From assembly GCF_963676855.1 (NCBI RefSeq), contig NZ_OY781460.1, positions 1,837,520 through 1,901,519 on the forward strand: 64,000 bases of DNA. The letters run 5' to 3'. Numbering within the stretch: the first letter of the stretch is position 1; each line of letters starts with the position of its first letter. Source of the stretch: an uncultured Anaeromusa sp. (GTDB taxonomy: Bacteria > Bacillota > Negativicutes > Anaeromusales > Anaeromusaceae). Under the pieces are notes generated by a model. That model saw nothing but the letters and a program-made list of their open reading frames with translations. It was not told the origin of the DNA and searched no databases. A program made the translations under genes and the position numbers. Shown one piece after another: positions 27,545 to 36,055 of this stretch.

Positions 27545-28543
27545 ATGGTGCAACGCTTAAAAAAGTCCATCGGCGCTTTTTTAATTATCTTGGTTATTGG
27601 TATTTGGGGCTTTATGATCTTTGAAGAGCTTTCCTTTTTGGATGCGCTTTATGTGACCGTTGTGACGTTGGCAACCGTGGGGTATGGCGATATCACGCCG
27701 GTTACTCCCGAAGGTCGTATTTTTGTCATCTTCTTTATCGTTGCCGGTTTTTCCGTAACCTATTATACGTTGATTATGGTTGTATCTTTACTCTTAGAAG
27801 GCCAAATACGTGATTTGCTGGGGAGGCGGGGCATGGAGCGCAGTATTAGCAAAATGCAGGACCATATTATTGTGTGCGGCGCAGGCAAAGTAGGCAGTAA
27901 TGTGGTGCAGTCGCTGCTGGAAAAAAAGGAACCCTTTGTAGTTATTGAAAAAGACGATATCGTTTATCAAGCCCTGCGCGAAGAAAAAGTACTGGTATTG
28001 CATGGCGACGCCACCTTAGACAGTGTGTTGCTGCAAGCGGGCGTGGCTGAGGCCAAAGGAGTTATTGCCGCTTTGTCGGATGATGCTGATAATGTGTACG
28101 TGACATTAACCGCGAGAAGCTTAAACCCTACGGCACATATTGTAGCGAGAGCCGAACGGCTGGAGGCGGAGAATAAACTGCGCATTGCCGGAGCGAACCA
28201 GGTTATTGTACCGTCGGTGATGGGCGCGCGCCAGATGGTGGCTTCCATGACACGGCCAGTGTTTGTTGATTTTGTAGAAAATGTCTTGCATAACGAAGAG
28301 TTGCCTATGGACTTTTCCGAAGTAACGATAAATGAGACCTCTTCTTTTGTAGGCAAACGCTTTGCAGAAAGCCAGATTAAAGAACGTTTTCACTCGATTG
28401 TTATCGCCTTACGCCGAGGGGAAGAACTTATGAGCAATCCTCATGCGCAGGAACGCATTCAAGTGGGGGATGTTCTGCTGGTTTTAGGGCCGACGGAATA
28501 TTTAGGAGAGCTGCAGCTTTTCGCGCAAAACAGTGAAAAATAG
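27545..28543 (+). CDS. Potassium channel with RCK (TrkA-N/TrkA-C) domains
   Basis: 332 residues. Two membrane helices flank a pore loop with the K+ selectivity filter TVGYGD (44-49). The cytoplasmic part is an RCK domain beginning HIIVCGAGKVGSNVVQSLL (nucleotide-binding fold, about 107-225) and a TrkA-C domain (about 250-330, ETSSFVGKRFAES). This is the architecture of gated prokaryotic K+ channels of the MthK/GsuK kind. It is followed after 8 bases by niaR, so the two may share a transcript although the functions differ. Confidence 0.9.
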   Translation: MVQRLKKSIGAFLIILVIGIWGFMIFEELSFLDALYVTVVTLATVGYGDITPVTPEGRIFVIFFIVAGFSVTYYTLIMVVSLLLEGQIRDLLGRRGMERSISKMQDHIIVCGAGKVGSNVVQSLLEKKEPFVVIEKDDIVYQALREEKVLVLHGDATLDSVLLQAGVAEAKGVIAALSDDADNVYVTLTARSLNPTAHIVARAERLEAENKLRIAGANQVIVPSVMGARQMVASMTRPVFVDFVENVLHNEELPMDFSEVTINETSSFVGKRFAESQIKERFHSIVIALRRGEELMSNPHAQERIQVGDVLLVLGPTEYLGELQLFAQNSEK

Positions 28544-28551
28544 GAGGACCT

Positions 28552-29067
28552 ATGGAAACGAAAGAACGCAGGGCGGCTTTGCAAGAACGTTTGCAGGCGT
28601 CTTCCGAAGCGGTAACGGGTACGGCGTTGGCGCAGGAATTCGGCGTGAGCCGCCAAGTAATTGTCGGTGATATTGCTATTTTACGCGCTGCAGGCAGTCC
28701 GATCGTTGCGACGCCGCAAGGATATTGGATACCTAAGGAAAAAGTAAAACAAACAATTCAAGCTACCCTGGTTTGTCGGCATGACAATGTGCAATTGGCA
28801 GCTGAACTTTTTGCGGTGGTGGACCGAGGCGGCTGCGTACTGGATGTGGCGGTGGAACACCCTTTGTATGGAGAATTAAAAGGGGCCTTGCGTCTTTCCT
28901 CGCGGCGTGATGTGGAACGGTTTTTGCACAACTTGGGTGAAGCGCAAGCGGAGCCATTATCGTTACTGACTGGTGGCGTTCATTTGCACACGATAGAAGT
29001 GCCTGACAGGGAAACTTTGCATGAAATAGAAGCTGAATTAGCCCAAATGGGGATTTTGGTTCGTTGA
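28552..29067 (+). CDS. niaR: Transcriptional repressor NiaR (niacin-responsive)
   Basis: 171 residues: an N-terminal winged helix (about 5-60, TALAQEFGVSRQVIVGDIAILR) and a C-terminal 3H domain with the three histidine motifs CRHDN, VEHPLYGEL and GGVHLHTIEV that bind metal and nicotinate. Known role of the family is repression of NAD salvage and niacin uptake genes when niacin is plentiful. The next gene is the niacin transporter niaP, which strongly supports the call. Confidence 0.92.
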   Translation: METKERRAALQERLQASSEAVTGTALAQEFGVSRQVIVGDIAILRAAGSPIVATPQGYWIPKEKVKQTIQATLVCRHDNVQLAAELFAVVDRGGCVLDVAVEHPLYGELKGALRLSSRRDVERFLHNLGEAQAEPLSLLTGGVHLHTIEVPDRETLHEIEAELAQMGILVR

Positions 29068-29077
29068 ACGTCCAGAG

Positions 29078-29108
29078 AAAGCTTGCTTTTGCGAGAGCAA
29101 GCTTTTAT
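29078..29108 (+). terminator. Terminator after niaR
   Basis: AAAGCTTGCT/AGCAAGCTTT stem with T-rich loop and short T tail. A TTGCTT (29083) and TATAAT (29106) pair with 17-base spacing overlaps it and may be the niaP promoter. Confidence 0.75.
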
Positions 29109-29112
29109 AATA

Positions 29113-29135
29113 ACAATTAGTGACAAGACACCTGT
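29113..29135 (+). promoter_or_regulatory. Candidate NiaR operator upstream of niaP
   Basis: The stretch ACA..GTGACAAGACACCTGT resembles the TGTC/GACA-rich NiaR sites known from other Firmicutes (from memory of the consensus), lies directly downstream of the probable -10 box of niaP and about 80 bases before its start. The two-fold symmetry is imperfect. Confidence 0.45.
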
Positions 29136-29213
29136 AAAGACTCAAAACGAGTTGGGCAAGCTAAAGGGTACATACTATGAAATGAATGCACATATAAAAA
29201 GGTGGTTGAAGAA

Positions 29214-30533
29214 ATGGATGTAATTAGTCGCATGGAACGCATACCTACAGGTGCGTTTCATTATCGCTTGCTGGCGTTAACAGGCTTGGGCTGGATGTTT
29301 GATGCTATGGATACGGGGTTGATTGCGTTTGTGCTGCCTGCCTTAGCCAAAGCGTGGGGGCTGTCAATGGCGCAAATGGGCTATATCGGCAGCATGGGCC
29401 TGGTGGGGATGGCGCTGGGAGCTGTTTTAGCTGGTGGAGCAGCGGATCGTTTTGGGCGGCGTAAGCTTTTTGCGGCAACACTTGTTTTGTATAGTGTCGC
29501 CACCGGCTTGTGCGGTATTGCCTGGAATTATGAATCTTTATTGGTATTTCGCTTTTTGGTGGGCTTTGGGCTGGGCGGGCAGCTGCCTGTGGCGGTAACG
29601 CTGGTTAGTGAATTTTCGCCTCCTAAAGACCGTGGCAAGATGATTGTTCTGCTGGAAAGCTTTTGGGGCTGCGGTTGGCTGATTGCCGCCTTGGTAGCGT
29701 ACTTGGTAATCCCTTATTATGGCTGGCATGTGGCCTTTTTGCTAGGAGCGGTTCCGGCTCTGTACGTTTTTTGGATCTGGCGTTGGGTGCCGGAATCGGT
29801 ACGTTATTTGACGGCACAGGGACGCTTGGCGGAAGCCCACGCGATTGTAAGCGATATGGAGCGGCGCAGCGGCTTGGCGATTTGCGAAGAAGCGGTGGCT
29901 CCCAAGCAGTCTACAACAACGACTCGTATTGCTTTTAGGGAGCTATGGACGCCGCAGTTTAGGAAGCGGACTCTTGTGCTTTGGGTGATCTGGTTTGGCA
30001 TCGTATATTCGTATTACGGTATTTTTACCTGGCTGCCTTCGTTAATGGTAGGCCAGGGGCATACCGTAGTGAAAACCTTTGAATATGTGCTGTTGATGAC
30101 CTTGGCGCAGCTACCTGGTTACTTCTGCGCCGCCTTCCTGGTGGATCGGCTCGGTAGAAAAGGCACATTGGCTTCCTTCTTATCTTTGAGCGCGGTATGC
30201 GCATACTTTTTTGGACAAGGCGGCTCCGGCAGCGAACTGCTTTTTTGGGGTAGTTGTATGTCTTTCTTCAATCTCGGTGCCTGGGGCGTGGTCTATACGT
30301 ATACACCCGAACTCTATCCGACAAGTATGCGCGCCTTTGGTTCCGGTTGGGCGGCTGCTGTAGGGCGCGTTGGGGGTATCTTAGCGCCGTCCCTGGTAGG
30401 ATGGTTCCTATCTTTTGGCGGTTCAATTGCGCAGATATTTGGCATGTTTACGTTGGTCATGCTTGTTACGGCGGCTGTGATTTGGCTTTGGGGAGAAGAA
30501 ACGCGCGGTCTGCGGTTAGATGCGAATGAATAG
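29214..30533 (+). CDS. niaP: Niacin transporter NiaP (major facilitator superfamily)
   Basis: 439-residue 12-TM MFS transporter of the sugar/aromatic-acid type: GWMFDAMDTGLIAFVLPAL in TM1, the GGAADRFGRRKLF loop 2-3 motif, RFLVGFGLGGQLPVAVTLVSEF and the C-half DRLGRKG. TM1 matches the NiaP family, and adjacency to niaR supports nicotinate uptake. Start ATG 29214 is eight bases after AAAGGTGG; GTG 29202 is inside that region. Confidence 0.88.
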   Translation: MDVISRMERIPTGAFHYRLLALTGLGWMFDAMDTGLIAFVLPALAKAWGLSMAQMGYIGSMGLVGMALGAVLAGGAADRFGRRKLFAATLVLYSVATGLCGIAWNYESLLVFRFLVGFGLGGQLPVAVTLVSEFSPPKDRGKMIVLLESFWGCGWLIAALVAYLVIPYYGWHVAFLLGAVPALYVFWIWRWVPESVRYLTAQGRLAEAHAIVSDMERRSGLAICEEAVAPKQSTTTTRIAFRELWTPQFRKRTLVLWVIWFGIVYSYYGIFTWLPSLMVGQGHTVVKTFEYVLLMTLAQLPGYFCAAFLVDRLGRKGTLASFLSLSAVCAYFFGQGGSGSELLFWGSCMSFFNLGAWGVVYTYTPELYPTSMRAFGSGWAAAVGRVGGILAPSLVGWFLSFGGSIAQIFGMFTLVMLVTAAVIWLWGEETRGLRLDANE

Positions 30534-30593
30534 TGAAAAGAATGGACAATATAACTAAAGTGTGATATAATTCCTCTCGTGACTCAAGCACAT

Positions 30594-30668
30594 GCGCCCG
30601 TAGCTCAGGGGATAGAGCATCGGCCTCCGGAGCCGGGAGCGCAGGTTCGATTCCTGCCGGGCGCACCA
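30594..30668 (+). tRNA. tRNA-Arg (anticodon CCG)
   Basis: GCGCCCG pairs with CGGGCGC, discriminator A and encoded CCA. The anticodon loop CTCCGGA gives CCG; the T-arm is CAGGTTCGATTCCTG. A TATAAT box lies at 30566-30571. The 3' side borders remnants of an integrated element. Confidence 0.96.
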
Positions 30669-30681
30669 TCAGTATTCATGC

Positions 30682-30714
30682 GGCCTCTAACCATTTGGTT
30701 AGAGGCCGTTTTTT
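30682..30714 (+). terminator. Terminator of tRNA-Arg
   Basis: GGCCTCTAACC/GGTTAGAGGCC, an 11-bp perfect stem with ATTT loop and six T. Confidence 0.92.
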
Positions 30715-30765
30715 GTGCAATGGGGCTTATTTTGTGCGAAAAGGAAAATTTACTGCAATAACGTA

Positions 30766-31010
30766 TCATCTTTTTTCGGTTGTAGCGGCTTTTTTGGGGG
30801 CTTGTGTGATAATATCGCCCAAACTTTTTGCAATGGCTCTGCCTTTTTGCGGCAGTACATGACCATATATGTCGGTGGTGGTGGAGAACTGAGAGTGCCT
30901 TGTTTCCGATACGGCTTTTAAGTCAACCCCTCTGCCGATGGCATGGCTTACCAACACTCACGCACAGAGCCACGGATATGAGAGCCGGGCCGACATGCTG
31001 CGCAAGGGGG
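30766..31010 (-). pseudogene. Remnant of a tyrosine recombinase/phage integrase (C-terminal end)
   Basis: The minus-strand frame 30766-30957 reads GRGVDLKAVSETRHSQFSTTTDIYGHVLP, the end of a tyrosine integrase that contains the LGH box and the catalytic Tyr of DIYGHVLP. The usual ERLGHSS has decayed to ETRHSQF, so the LG is lost. Upstream (30958-31010) the HDLRHS-like box can only be pieced together across shifted frames (CAT ATC CGT ... TGC GTG AGT), so the gene is both truncated and frameshifted. It reads toward tRNA-Arg, as an integrase of an element inserted near a tRNA often does. Confidence 0.7.
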
Positions 31011-31124
31011 CGGCGGTAAAGTGCACTGTGTCCCATGGAGCGCATAGGAAGGGGGGCGTGACTCTTAGTCCCGAGCCAAGCGCGCGTTAGACCTCTACCA
31101 CCCTAAAGTAGAGGCTTGACATTC

Positions 31125-31173
31125 TGGTGGAGCCGAGCGGAGTCGAACCCCTGTCCCTCGCGCTCTCGGCTCC
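31125..31173 (-). other. tRNA/tmRNA-like 3' end fragment (candidate attachment-site remnant)
   Basis: Read on the minus strand the element ends in GGCTCCACCA. GGAGCCGAG at its 5' side pairs with CTCGGCTCC, and between them is AGGGG-TTCGACT-CCGCT, a T-arm with one mismatched pair (a G for the expected C). Discriminator A and CCA are present, but there is no D-arm or anticodon arm. The T-arm plus acceptor matches the 3' end of ssrA (tmRNA) or a tRNA, a common integrase target. Confidence 0.5.
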
Positions 31174-31194
31174 GAAGACTGGTGCTTAAAATTA

Positions 31195-31229
31195 AAGCGG
31201 CGCAATGCATGTTAGCATTAACGCCGCTT
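31195..31229 (-). terminator. Terminator of the secreted-protein gene at 31245
   Basis: On the minus strand AAGCGGCG...CGCCGCTT with an inner AATGC/GCATT stem is followed by TTTAATTTT. It lies 15 bases after the stop codon. Confidence 0.85.
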
Positions 31230-31244
31230 GGTGCAGATGAAATT

Positions 31245-32276
31245 TTAACGAAATGCTATTGTTGAGGTGAATTTAACTGTAGGATCTTCTGCTCGTGCTT
31301 GACCAGGAGAGCGGTCAAGATAATCGGTTAGAACTCCATTGCTTGAAAAACGTATATTTAATATTTTAACACGATCTCCAATGGTATCAGTATATACTCC
31401 CTTAACACTTCCGTCAGGCATTACCATGGCTATCATTACTTTCGAGAAAACTCCAGTACCGCTGCTATGCCATTTTGCAGCCCAAGCTATCATTTTAGTG
31501 GGAATGCCATTTCTTAGTATTGTGCCGGTGACTGGTTGGATGGAATCTATTTTATTTAAAGAAACGGTTGTACCATACTCTAATGTTGTATATTCTCCGT
31601 CAGAAACGGTAATTGTTGTATCCTCCCAGGGATAGGTTGCATTTAATGCTTTAGAGATTAATTCATCATTTGGGTTAAGTTTATCTTTTGTTTCAATCCC
31701 AAACCATTGTGCGTCTTCATCCCAAGTTAAAATACACTCCCAGTTTTTGCTACCATCGCCGCAGGAGAAAATGATCTTGTCATTGACGGTGGATATTTTG
31801 AAATCACTGCTATGTCCGTTGGTATTTCCATCTTTGGAGAACTGAGAGCCATCTACGTATTTTACAAATTTGCCGTCAAATTTTCCAAACACAGATGCAT
31901 TAACAAACCCATCACTGGCGTGTGCGGCAACTATGTAAACGCTTTTTCCAGAATTAGAAGTGACTTCGTAAATGGTATCACCCCAGAGCTTAATGGGAAC
32001 TACGTTTGCTTTGTCTGTACTTGAGCCTAAAAATCCTCGGAAACTTGGGCGAACCGGTACATTGTTTATTGCTTCCGGTTGATATTTTTCGACATAAATC
32101 GATATTTTTTCTGTTTTTCCGGCTAAAGGAATAACGGTAGTGTCATCTTTCCATACGTTTCCTTTGCTTGAACCTACATTCCCAATAATTGTTGGGGCAG
32201 AAAAATTCATGGCGAAACTTGTTTGAGGAATACTGATGATGAGAGCGATGAGTAAAAGAAAAATGGTTTTCTTCAT
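31245..32276 (-). CDS. Secreted protein of unknown function
   Basis: 343 residues from ATG 32276, which has a near-perfect AAGGAGGTCATT ribosome site; the in-frame upstream ATG at 32306 lacks one. A signal peptide is clear (KK, then TIFLLLIALIISIPQTSFA with cleavage after TSFA). The mature part is rich in beta-type residues and has a WECILTWDEDAQWFGI stretch but no motif I recognise. AT-rich codon use contrasts with the GC-richer nuo and trp genes, in keeping with its location in an accessory region beside integrase remnants. Confidence 0.75.
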   Translation of the reverse strand: MKKTIFLLLIALIISIPQTSFAMNFSAPTIIGNVGSSKGNVWKDDTTVIPLAGKTEKISIYVEKYQPEAINNVPVRPSFRGFLGSSTDKANVVPIKLWGDTIYEVTSNSGKSVYIVAAHASDGFVNASVFGKFDGKFVKYVDGSQFSKDGNTNGHSSDFKISTVNDKIIFSCGDGSKNWECILTWDEDAQWFGIETKDKLNPNDELISKALNATYPWEDTTITVSDGEYTTLEYGTTVSLNKIDSIQPVTGTILRNGIPTKMIAWAAKWHSSGTGVFSKVMIAMVMPDGSVKGVYTDTIGDRVKILNIRFSSNGVLTDYLDRSPGQARAEDPTVKFTSTIAFR

Positions 32277-32447
32277 AATGACCTCCTTACATTTACTGTA
32301 ATTCAAGCATTATATTAAACAAAAAAATAGGATGTCCTATCGGAAAGTAAATATTATTGAGTCGAGAATAAAAAAGGAACGATATTGGGAGAATAGTCAT
32401 GGATTACGCATAAGTTGAATGATGATAATAAAGCGAAAGACAAACAT

Positions 32448-32622
32448 AAACATAGAAAAAAAGGGCGGCATTGCGACCGCCCTAATGGCTATTTGAGTGG
32501 AGGTGCATACTATGCGACAAGATGTTAGACGGTTTCTGTGAGATTTTGACCTTGTCGTTTACGTCAATAAAATGGTAGATGTATTAAAGCCAGCTCAGGT
32601 TATCGACCTAGGCTGGCTTTTT
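32448..32622. other. Probable decayed type I toxin/antisense RNA locus
   Basis: A minus-strand terminator (GGGCGG/CCGCCC at 32463-32482, then T run on that strand) faces a plus-strand terminator (AAGCCAGC/GCTGGCTT, then six T, ending near 32622). Between them a ribosome site GGAGGT (32499-32504) leads to ATG 32512, which gives only nine codons before TGA, but the following codons read DFDLVVYVNK, resembling the end of short holin-like toxins (a hydrophobic helix and a K/N-rich tail). The layout fits overlapping toxin and antisense transcripts with an inactivated toxin. Elsewhere in 32277-32838 I see only AT-rich sequence and a TATAAT box near 32746 for the next gene. Confidence 0.35.
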
Positions 32623-32838
32623 TGTATGTTGAAATATCACCACACGGAAGAAAAGTGATAAACTGTATCTTTTGGGAATGTTAAGTTTTTATTAATGAAC
32701 AAGGCAGTAGATAGTTAGGACTATCATTTAATAATGACTTGATATATAATTAGCTACGTTGATAAAAAGTTTCTTATGCAACAGTTGGAAAACAGAAATG
32801 AATGAAGGTAAAGATGTACTATATGAATTGGAGGTTTT

Positions 32839-34557
32839 ATGATGGGGTTTTTCAATGACCTAAAAGTTGGGAAAAAAATTGCTTGTTTGATGCTCATGGC
32901 TCTTTTGTCGCTCTGTGTTGCTAGCGGCATGGGATACTATAATTCCCAAAAATCGAGCACAATGATGAGAGTAATGTACGAAGAAGGATTCGTTCCTAAT
33001 GATGATATTACAAGTGCATTAAGTATTGCAAACGAAAATAATGGGTATGTTTTGGAGTTGATGATCACTACCGATGACAGTAAAAACAAAGAATTATATG
33101 ATAAAATCACTAAAAATAGCGGAATAGTTAATGAAATATTTTCTAGAATGGATAAAGAAAAATTTGATGAACAGGGATCGGCATTGTGGAATGATATAAA
33201 AAAAGAGCAAGCTTCATACAGAATAGCGCGGAATGAAGTAATTGCTCTGGCCATGCAAAATAAAAATGCTGAAGCATACATGCTTTATACGTCAAAATTA
33301 GTTCCTGTGAGTGATTCCTACATAGGTAAGATAAGAAAATTATCAGATCACTATAGTAATGTTGGCAAAAAAATCAACGAGGATAATCAAGCGGCTGCAA
33401 CAGCGACAACTCAGCTTCTTATTATGGTGTTCTTTGTATCGTTGGTGGCAATGAGCGGGTTTGGCTTTTTTATTTCCAAGGTTATTACAGTTCCATTACA
33501 ACGAATGGTTGCGATTTGCGGAGAACTTGCGCAAGGTGATTTTCGTGACAAACCTCGAGCTGTTTTACGTAAAGATGAGATTGGTCAGTTGGCAGATTCT
33601 TTGGCAGACATGAGAGCAAATTTGAGAAAAGTTTTGAAGCATGTTAATGAATCGTCGGAACAAGTGGCTGCCGCTTCAGAGGAATTAACGGCGAGTGCAG
33701 ATCAGTCTGCTCATGCGGCAACATCAGTTGCGATTTCTATTAACAATGTTGCTACAGGAGCAGAAAATCAACTTAGAGAAAGCGATACGACAGCAGGAGT
33801 TGTAGAACAAATGTCAGCTGGAATTGAGCAAGTTGCGGCTACGTCCAATCAAGTCGCTTCACAATCTGTAAAAGCGGCTCAAAAAGCTAAAGACGGTAAT
33901 GCGGCTATTGAAGAGGCTGTCACTCAAATGGCTCATATTGAAGAATCGGTTAATAATTCGGCACAAGTTGTTACTAAGTTAGGTGAACGTTCTAAAGAAA
34001 TAGGGCAAATCGTTGATACAATATCAGGAATTGCAGCACAAACAAACTTGTTGGCACTGAATGCAGCTATCGAAGCGGCAAGGGCCGGAGAACAAGGGCG
34101 TGGCTTTGCCGTTGTTGCAGATGAAGTAAGAAAACTGGCAGAGCAATCACAAAATGCAGCAAAGCAAATTTCAGGACTAATCAGCGAAATTCAAGGAGAA
34201 ACTGATAAAGCGGTTAAAGCGATGGCGGAAGGAACCAAAGAGGTTAATGTCGGAGCAAAAGTGGTTAATACCGCAGGAGTAACTTTTGAAGAAATTTCTC
34301 ACGTAGTGACTGATGTGGCGGAGCAGGTAAGAGAAATTTCTGCAGTCATGCAGCAACTTGCTGGTTCTAGTCAACAAATAGTCTTATCAGTGAGAGAAAT
34401 TAACAAACTGTGTCAAGACTCATCGGGAGAAGTGCAATCGGTGTCTGCGGCAACAGAAGAACAGACTGCATCTATGGAAGAAATTGCTTCGGCAAGCCAA
34501 AGCCTAGCTCAATTGGCTCAAGACTTGCAAATCTCAGTTAGTAAGTTTCGTATATAA
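32839..34557 (+). CDS. Methyl-accepting chemotaxis protein
   Basis: 572-residue transmembrane chemoreceptor: TM1 about 13-31, a four-helix-bundle ligand domain about 35-185 (4HB_MCP type), TM2 about 192-213, HAMP about 214-266, and a long coiled-coil signalling domain with the hairpin tip [40 protein letters not shown]. It would signal to CheA/CheW at the cell pole; the ligand is unknown. It is a single AT-rich gene behind GGAGG; codon use resembles its accessory neighbours. Confidence 0.93.
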   Translation: MMGFFNDLKVGKKIACLMLMALLSLCVASGMGYYNSQKSSTMMRVMYEEGFVPNDDITSALSIANENNGYVLELMITTDDSKNKELYDKITKNSGIVNEIFSRMDKEKFDEQGSALWNDIKKEQASYRIARNEVIALAMQNKNAEAYMLYTSKLVPVSDSYIGKIRKLSDHYSNVGKKINEDNQAAATATTQLLIMVFFVSLVAMSGFGFFISKVITVPLQRMVAICGELAQGDFRDKPRAVLRKDEIGQLADSLADMRANLRKVLKHVNESSEQVAAASEELTASADQSAHAATSVAISINNVATGAENQLRESDTTAGVVEQMSAGIEQVAATSNQVASQSVKAAQKAKDGNAAIEEAVTQMAHIEESVNNSAQVVTKLGERSKEIGQIVDTISGIAAQTNLLALNAAIEAARAGEQGRGFAVVADEVRKLAEQSQNAAKQISGLISEIQGETDKAVKAMAEGTKEVNVGAKVVNTAGVTFEEISHVVTDVAEQVREISAVMQQLAGSSQQIVLSVREINKLCQDSSGEVQSVSAATEEQTASMEEIASASQSLAQLAQDLQISVSKFRI

Positions 34558-34774
34558 AACGGACATGGCCTATTTGGGATGTTTTAAGTAATTTCACTTA
34601 AATAGTATCTCAACAACCTATTTCTAGCTACTCTCTCCTGTATGCCCACCGACATATCCCGACCTGCATAAATTCCATAATGTTGCCAAGTGGGTTCGTT
34701 TTAGCGCTTGAAATTGAAATACTATGACTGTAAATAGTCAGCATTGCATGATAAAATATTGCTAAGAGTGAAGA

Positions 34775-34885
34775 TGCTCGCCGTGGAAGTGCGGCGGTGG
34801 CCTTCACCAAGAAATTCTGCCGCAACAAATGGGTATGGTTTTCCCACATTTCTGCTGGAGTTTTGGGGACCAGTTGCCCGCTGTA
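34775..34885 (+). ncRNA. Possible structured 5' leader of purC
   Basis: The 120 bases before purC are more GC-rich than their surroundings and form several stems: TGCGGC/GCCGCA enclosing GGTG/CACC, TGGG/CCCA, and CTGG/CCAG. They match no riboswitch I can name (purine, ZTP, PRPP and THF consensus cores were sought by eye). A TGACT/AGTCA palindrome lies at 34724-34740. The rest of 34558-34774 shows nothing I recognise. Confidence 0.3.
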
Positions 34886-34905
34886 GGCATAGAAGGAGTA
34901 GAAAT

Positions 34906-35808
34906 ATGAAAGTAGTCTCTGAGACAAACATTAAAGAATATCCCATGATAGCCAAGGGTAAGGTACGGGACATTTATGAAATTGATCAGGAAACACTGCT
35001 GTTGGTAACCACCGACCGCATGTCGGCGTTTGACGTGATTATGGACAGACCCATCCCTTTCAAGGGCGTGGTTCTAAATCAGATAACCCTGTTTTGGATG
35101 GAGAAGTTTCGGAACATAGTTCCCAATCATATTATTTCCGCTGACACTAAGGATCTGCCTGATAACCTCAAGCCCTACTGCGATGAATTGGAAGGGCGAT
35201 TCTTGCTGGCGAAAAAAGCCAAACCATTGCCGTTGGAATGCATTGTGCGCGGACATATCACCGGGTCTGGTTGGAAGGATTATCTAGCCAAAGGATCGGT
35301 TTGCGGACATGTTTTGCCAAAGAATCTCGTTGAATCCGCAAAACTGGAGGAGGTTCTCTTTACTCCCTCCACAAAGGCGGAATTGGGAACTCACGATGAA
35401 AACATTACCGAGGAAGAGGGAGAGAAACTCATCGGCAGTGAATTGTATAAGAAGTTACGCGAAACTTCCGTTACTATCTTCAAGCAGGCACGCGCCTATG
35501 CCGAGACTCGAGGCATCATCATTGCAGATACCAAGTTCGAATTTGGTCTTCTTGACGGGAACCTGATATGGATTGATGAAGCCCTGACTCCGGATTCTTC
35601 TCGCTTCTGGCCGCAGGAAGGGTATGAGCCTGGCAAGTCCCAGCCGAGCTTCGACAAACAAATTCTGCGCGACTGGCTAACTAAACAACCTTGGGATATG
35701 ACGCCGCCACCTCCGGCGCTGCCAGACGAGTTGGTTCTTGAAACGGCAAAGCGTTATGTTGAAGCATATCAACTGCTCACGGGGAAGGAGCTTGGAGTGA
35801 ACCTATGA
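34906..35808 (+). CDS. purC: Phosphoribosylaminoimidazole-succinocarboxamide synthase (SAICAR synthase)
   Basis: Joins aspartate to CAIR in purine synthesis. The IAKGKVRDIYEID start, ATDRMSAFD-like TTDRMSAFDV, VRGHITGSGWKDY and the end IWIDEALTPDSSRFWP mark the long (about 300-residue) form. ATG 34906 is preceded by AAGGAG; longer in-frame extension to 34744 runs through the structured leader and is rejected. The gene stands alone, away from any other pur gene, next to mobile-element remnants; a duplicate or transferred copy is possible. Confidence 0.93.
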   Translation: MKVVSETNIKEYPMIAKGKVRDIYEIDQETLLLVTTDRMSAFDVIMDRPIPFKGVVLNQITLFWMEKFRNIVPNHIISADTKDLPDNLKPYCDELEGRFLLAKKAKPLPLECIVRGHITGSGWKDYLAKGSVCGHVLPKNLVESAKLEEVLFTPSTKAELGTHDENITEEEGEKLIGSELYKKLRETSVTIFKQARAYAETRGIIIADTKFEFGLLDGNLIWIDEALTPDSSRFWPQEGYEPGKSQPSFDKQILRDWLTKQPWDMTPPPPALPDELVLETAKRYVEAYQLLTGKELGVNL

Positions 35809-35906
35809 TAGACCTTGTTGCCTCTTAGAATGCAGAAGCAGCGGCTGCGGAAAAACATCACGACCGACACGAGATGTTAGATGGAACCGTAAATTAGAAT
35901 AAAATC

Positions 35907-35940
35907 AAGCCTTCCAGCGATTTCGCTGGAAGGCTTTTTT
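35907..35940 (+). terminator. Terminator of purC
   Basis: AAGCCTTCCAGCG/CGCTGGAAGGCTT perfect 13-bp stem, ATTT loop, six T. It is about 100 bases after the stop codon. Confidence 0.92.
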
Positions 35941-36055
35941 GGTGTAAAAATTGCTTAGTTACTGCTTGTTTTATGCGGGAAATAAAATTCACTGTAATAA
36001 TTTATTAATCACCAGTTAAAATCGTGCAGGAATATGGTTTGTGCTCTTAATCATT

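Noticed and set aside
30993..31090. 31-codon plus-strand frame between the integrase remnant and the tRNA-like fragment
   Set aside because: No ribosome site and no recognisable motif; probably chance in degenerating DNA.
31125..31173. A complete tRNA gene on the minus strand
   Set aside because: Only acceptor and T-arm are present; D-arm and anticodon arm are missing and one T-stem pair is broken.
34775..34905. Purine, ZTP or PRPP riboswitch before purC
   Set aside because: None of the conserved cores of these classes could be found by eye; kept only as an unassigned structured leader.
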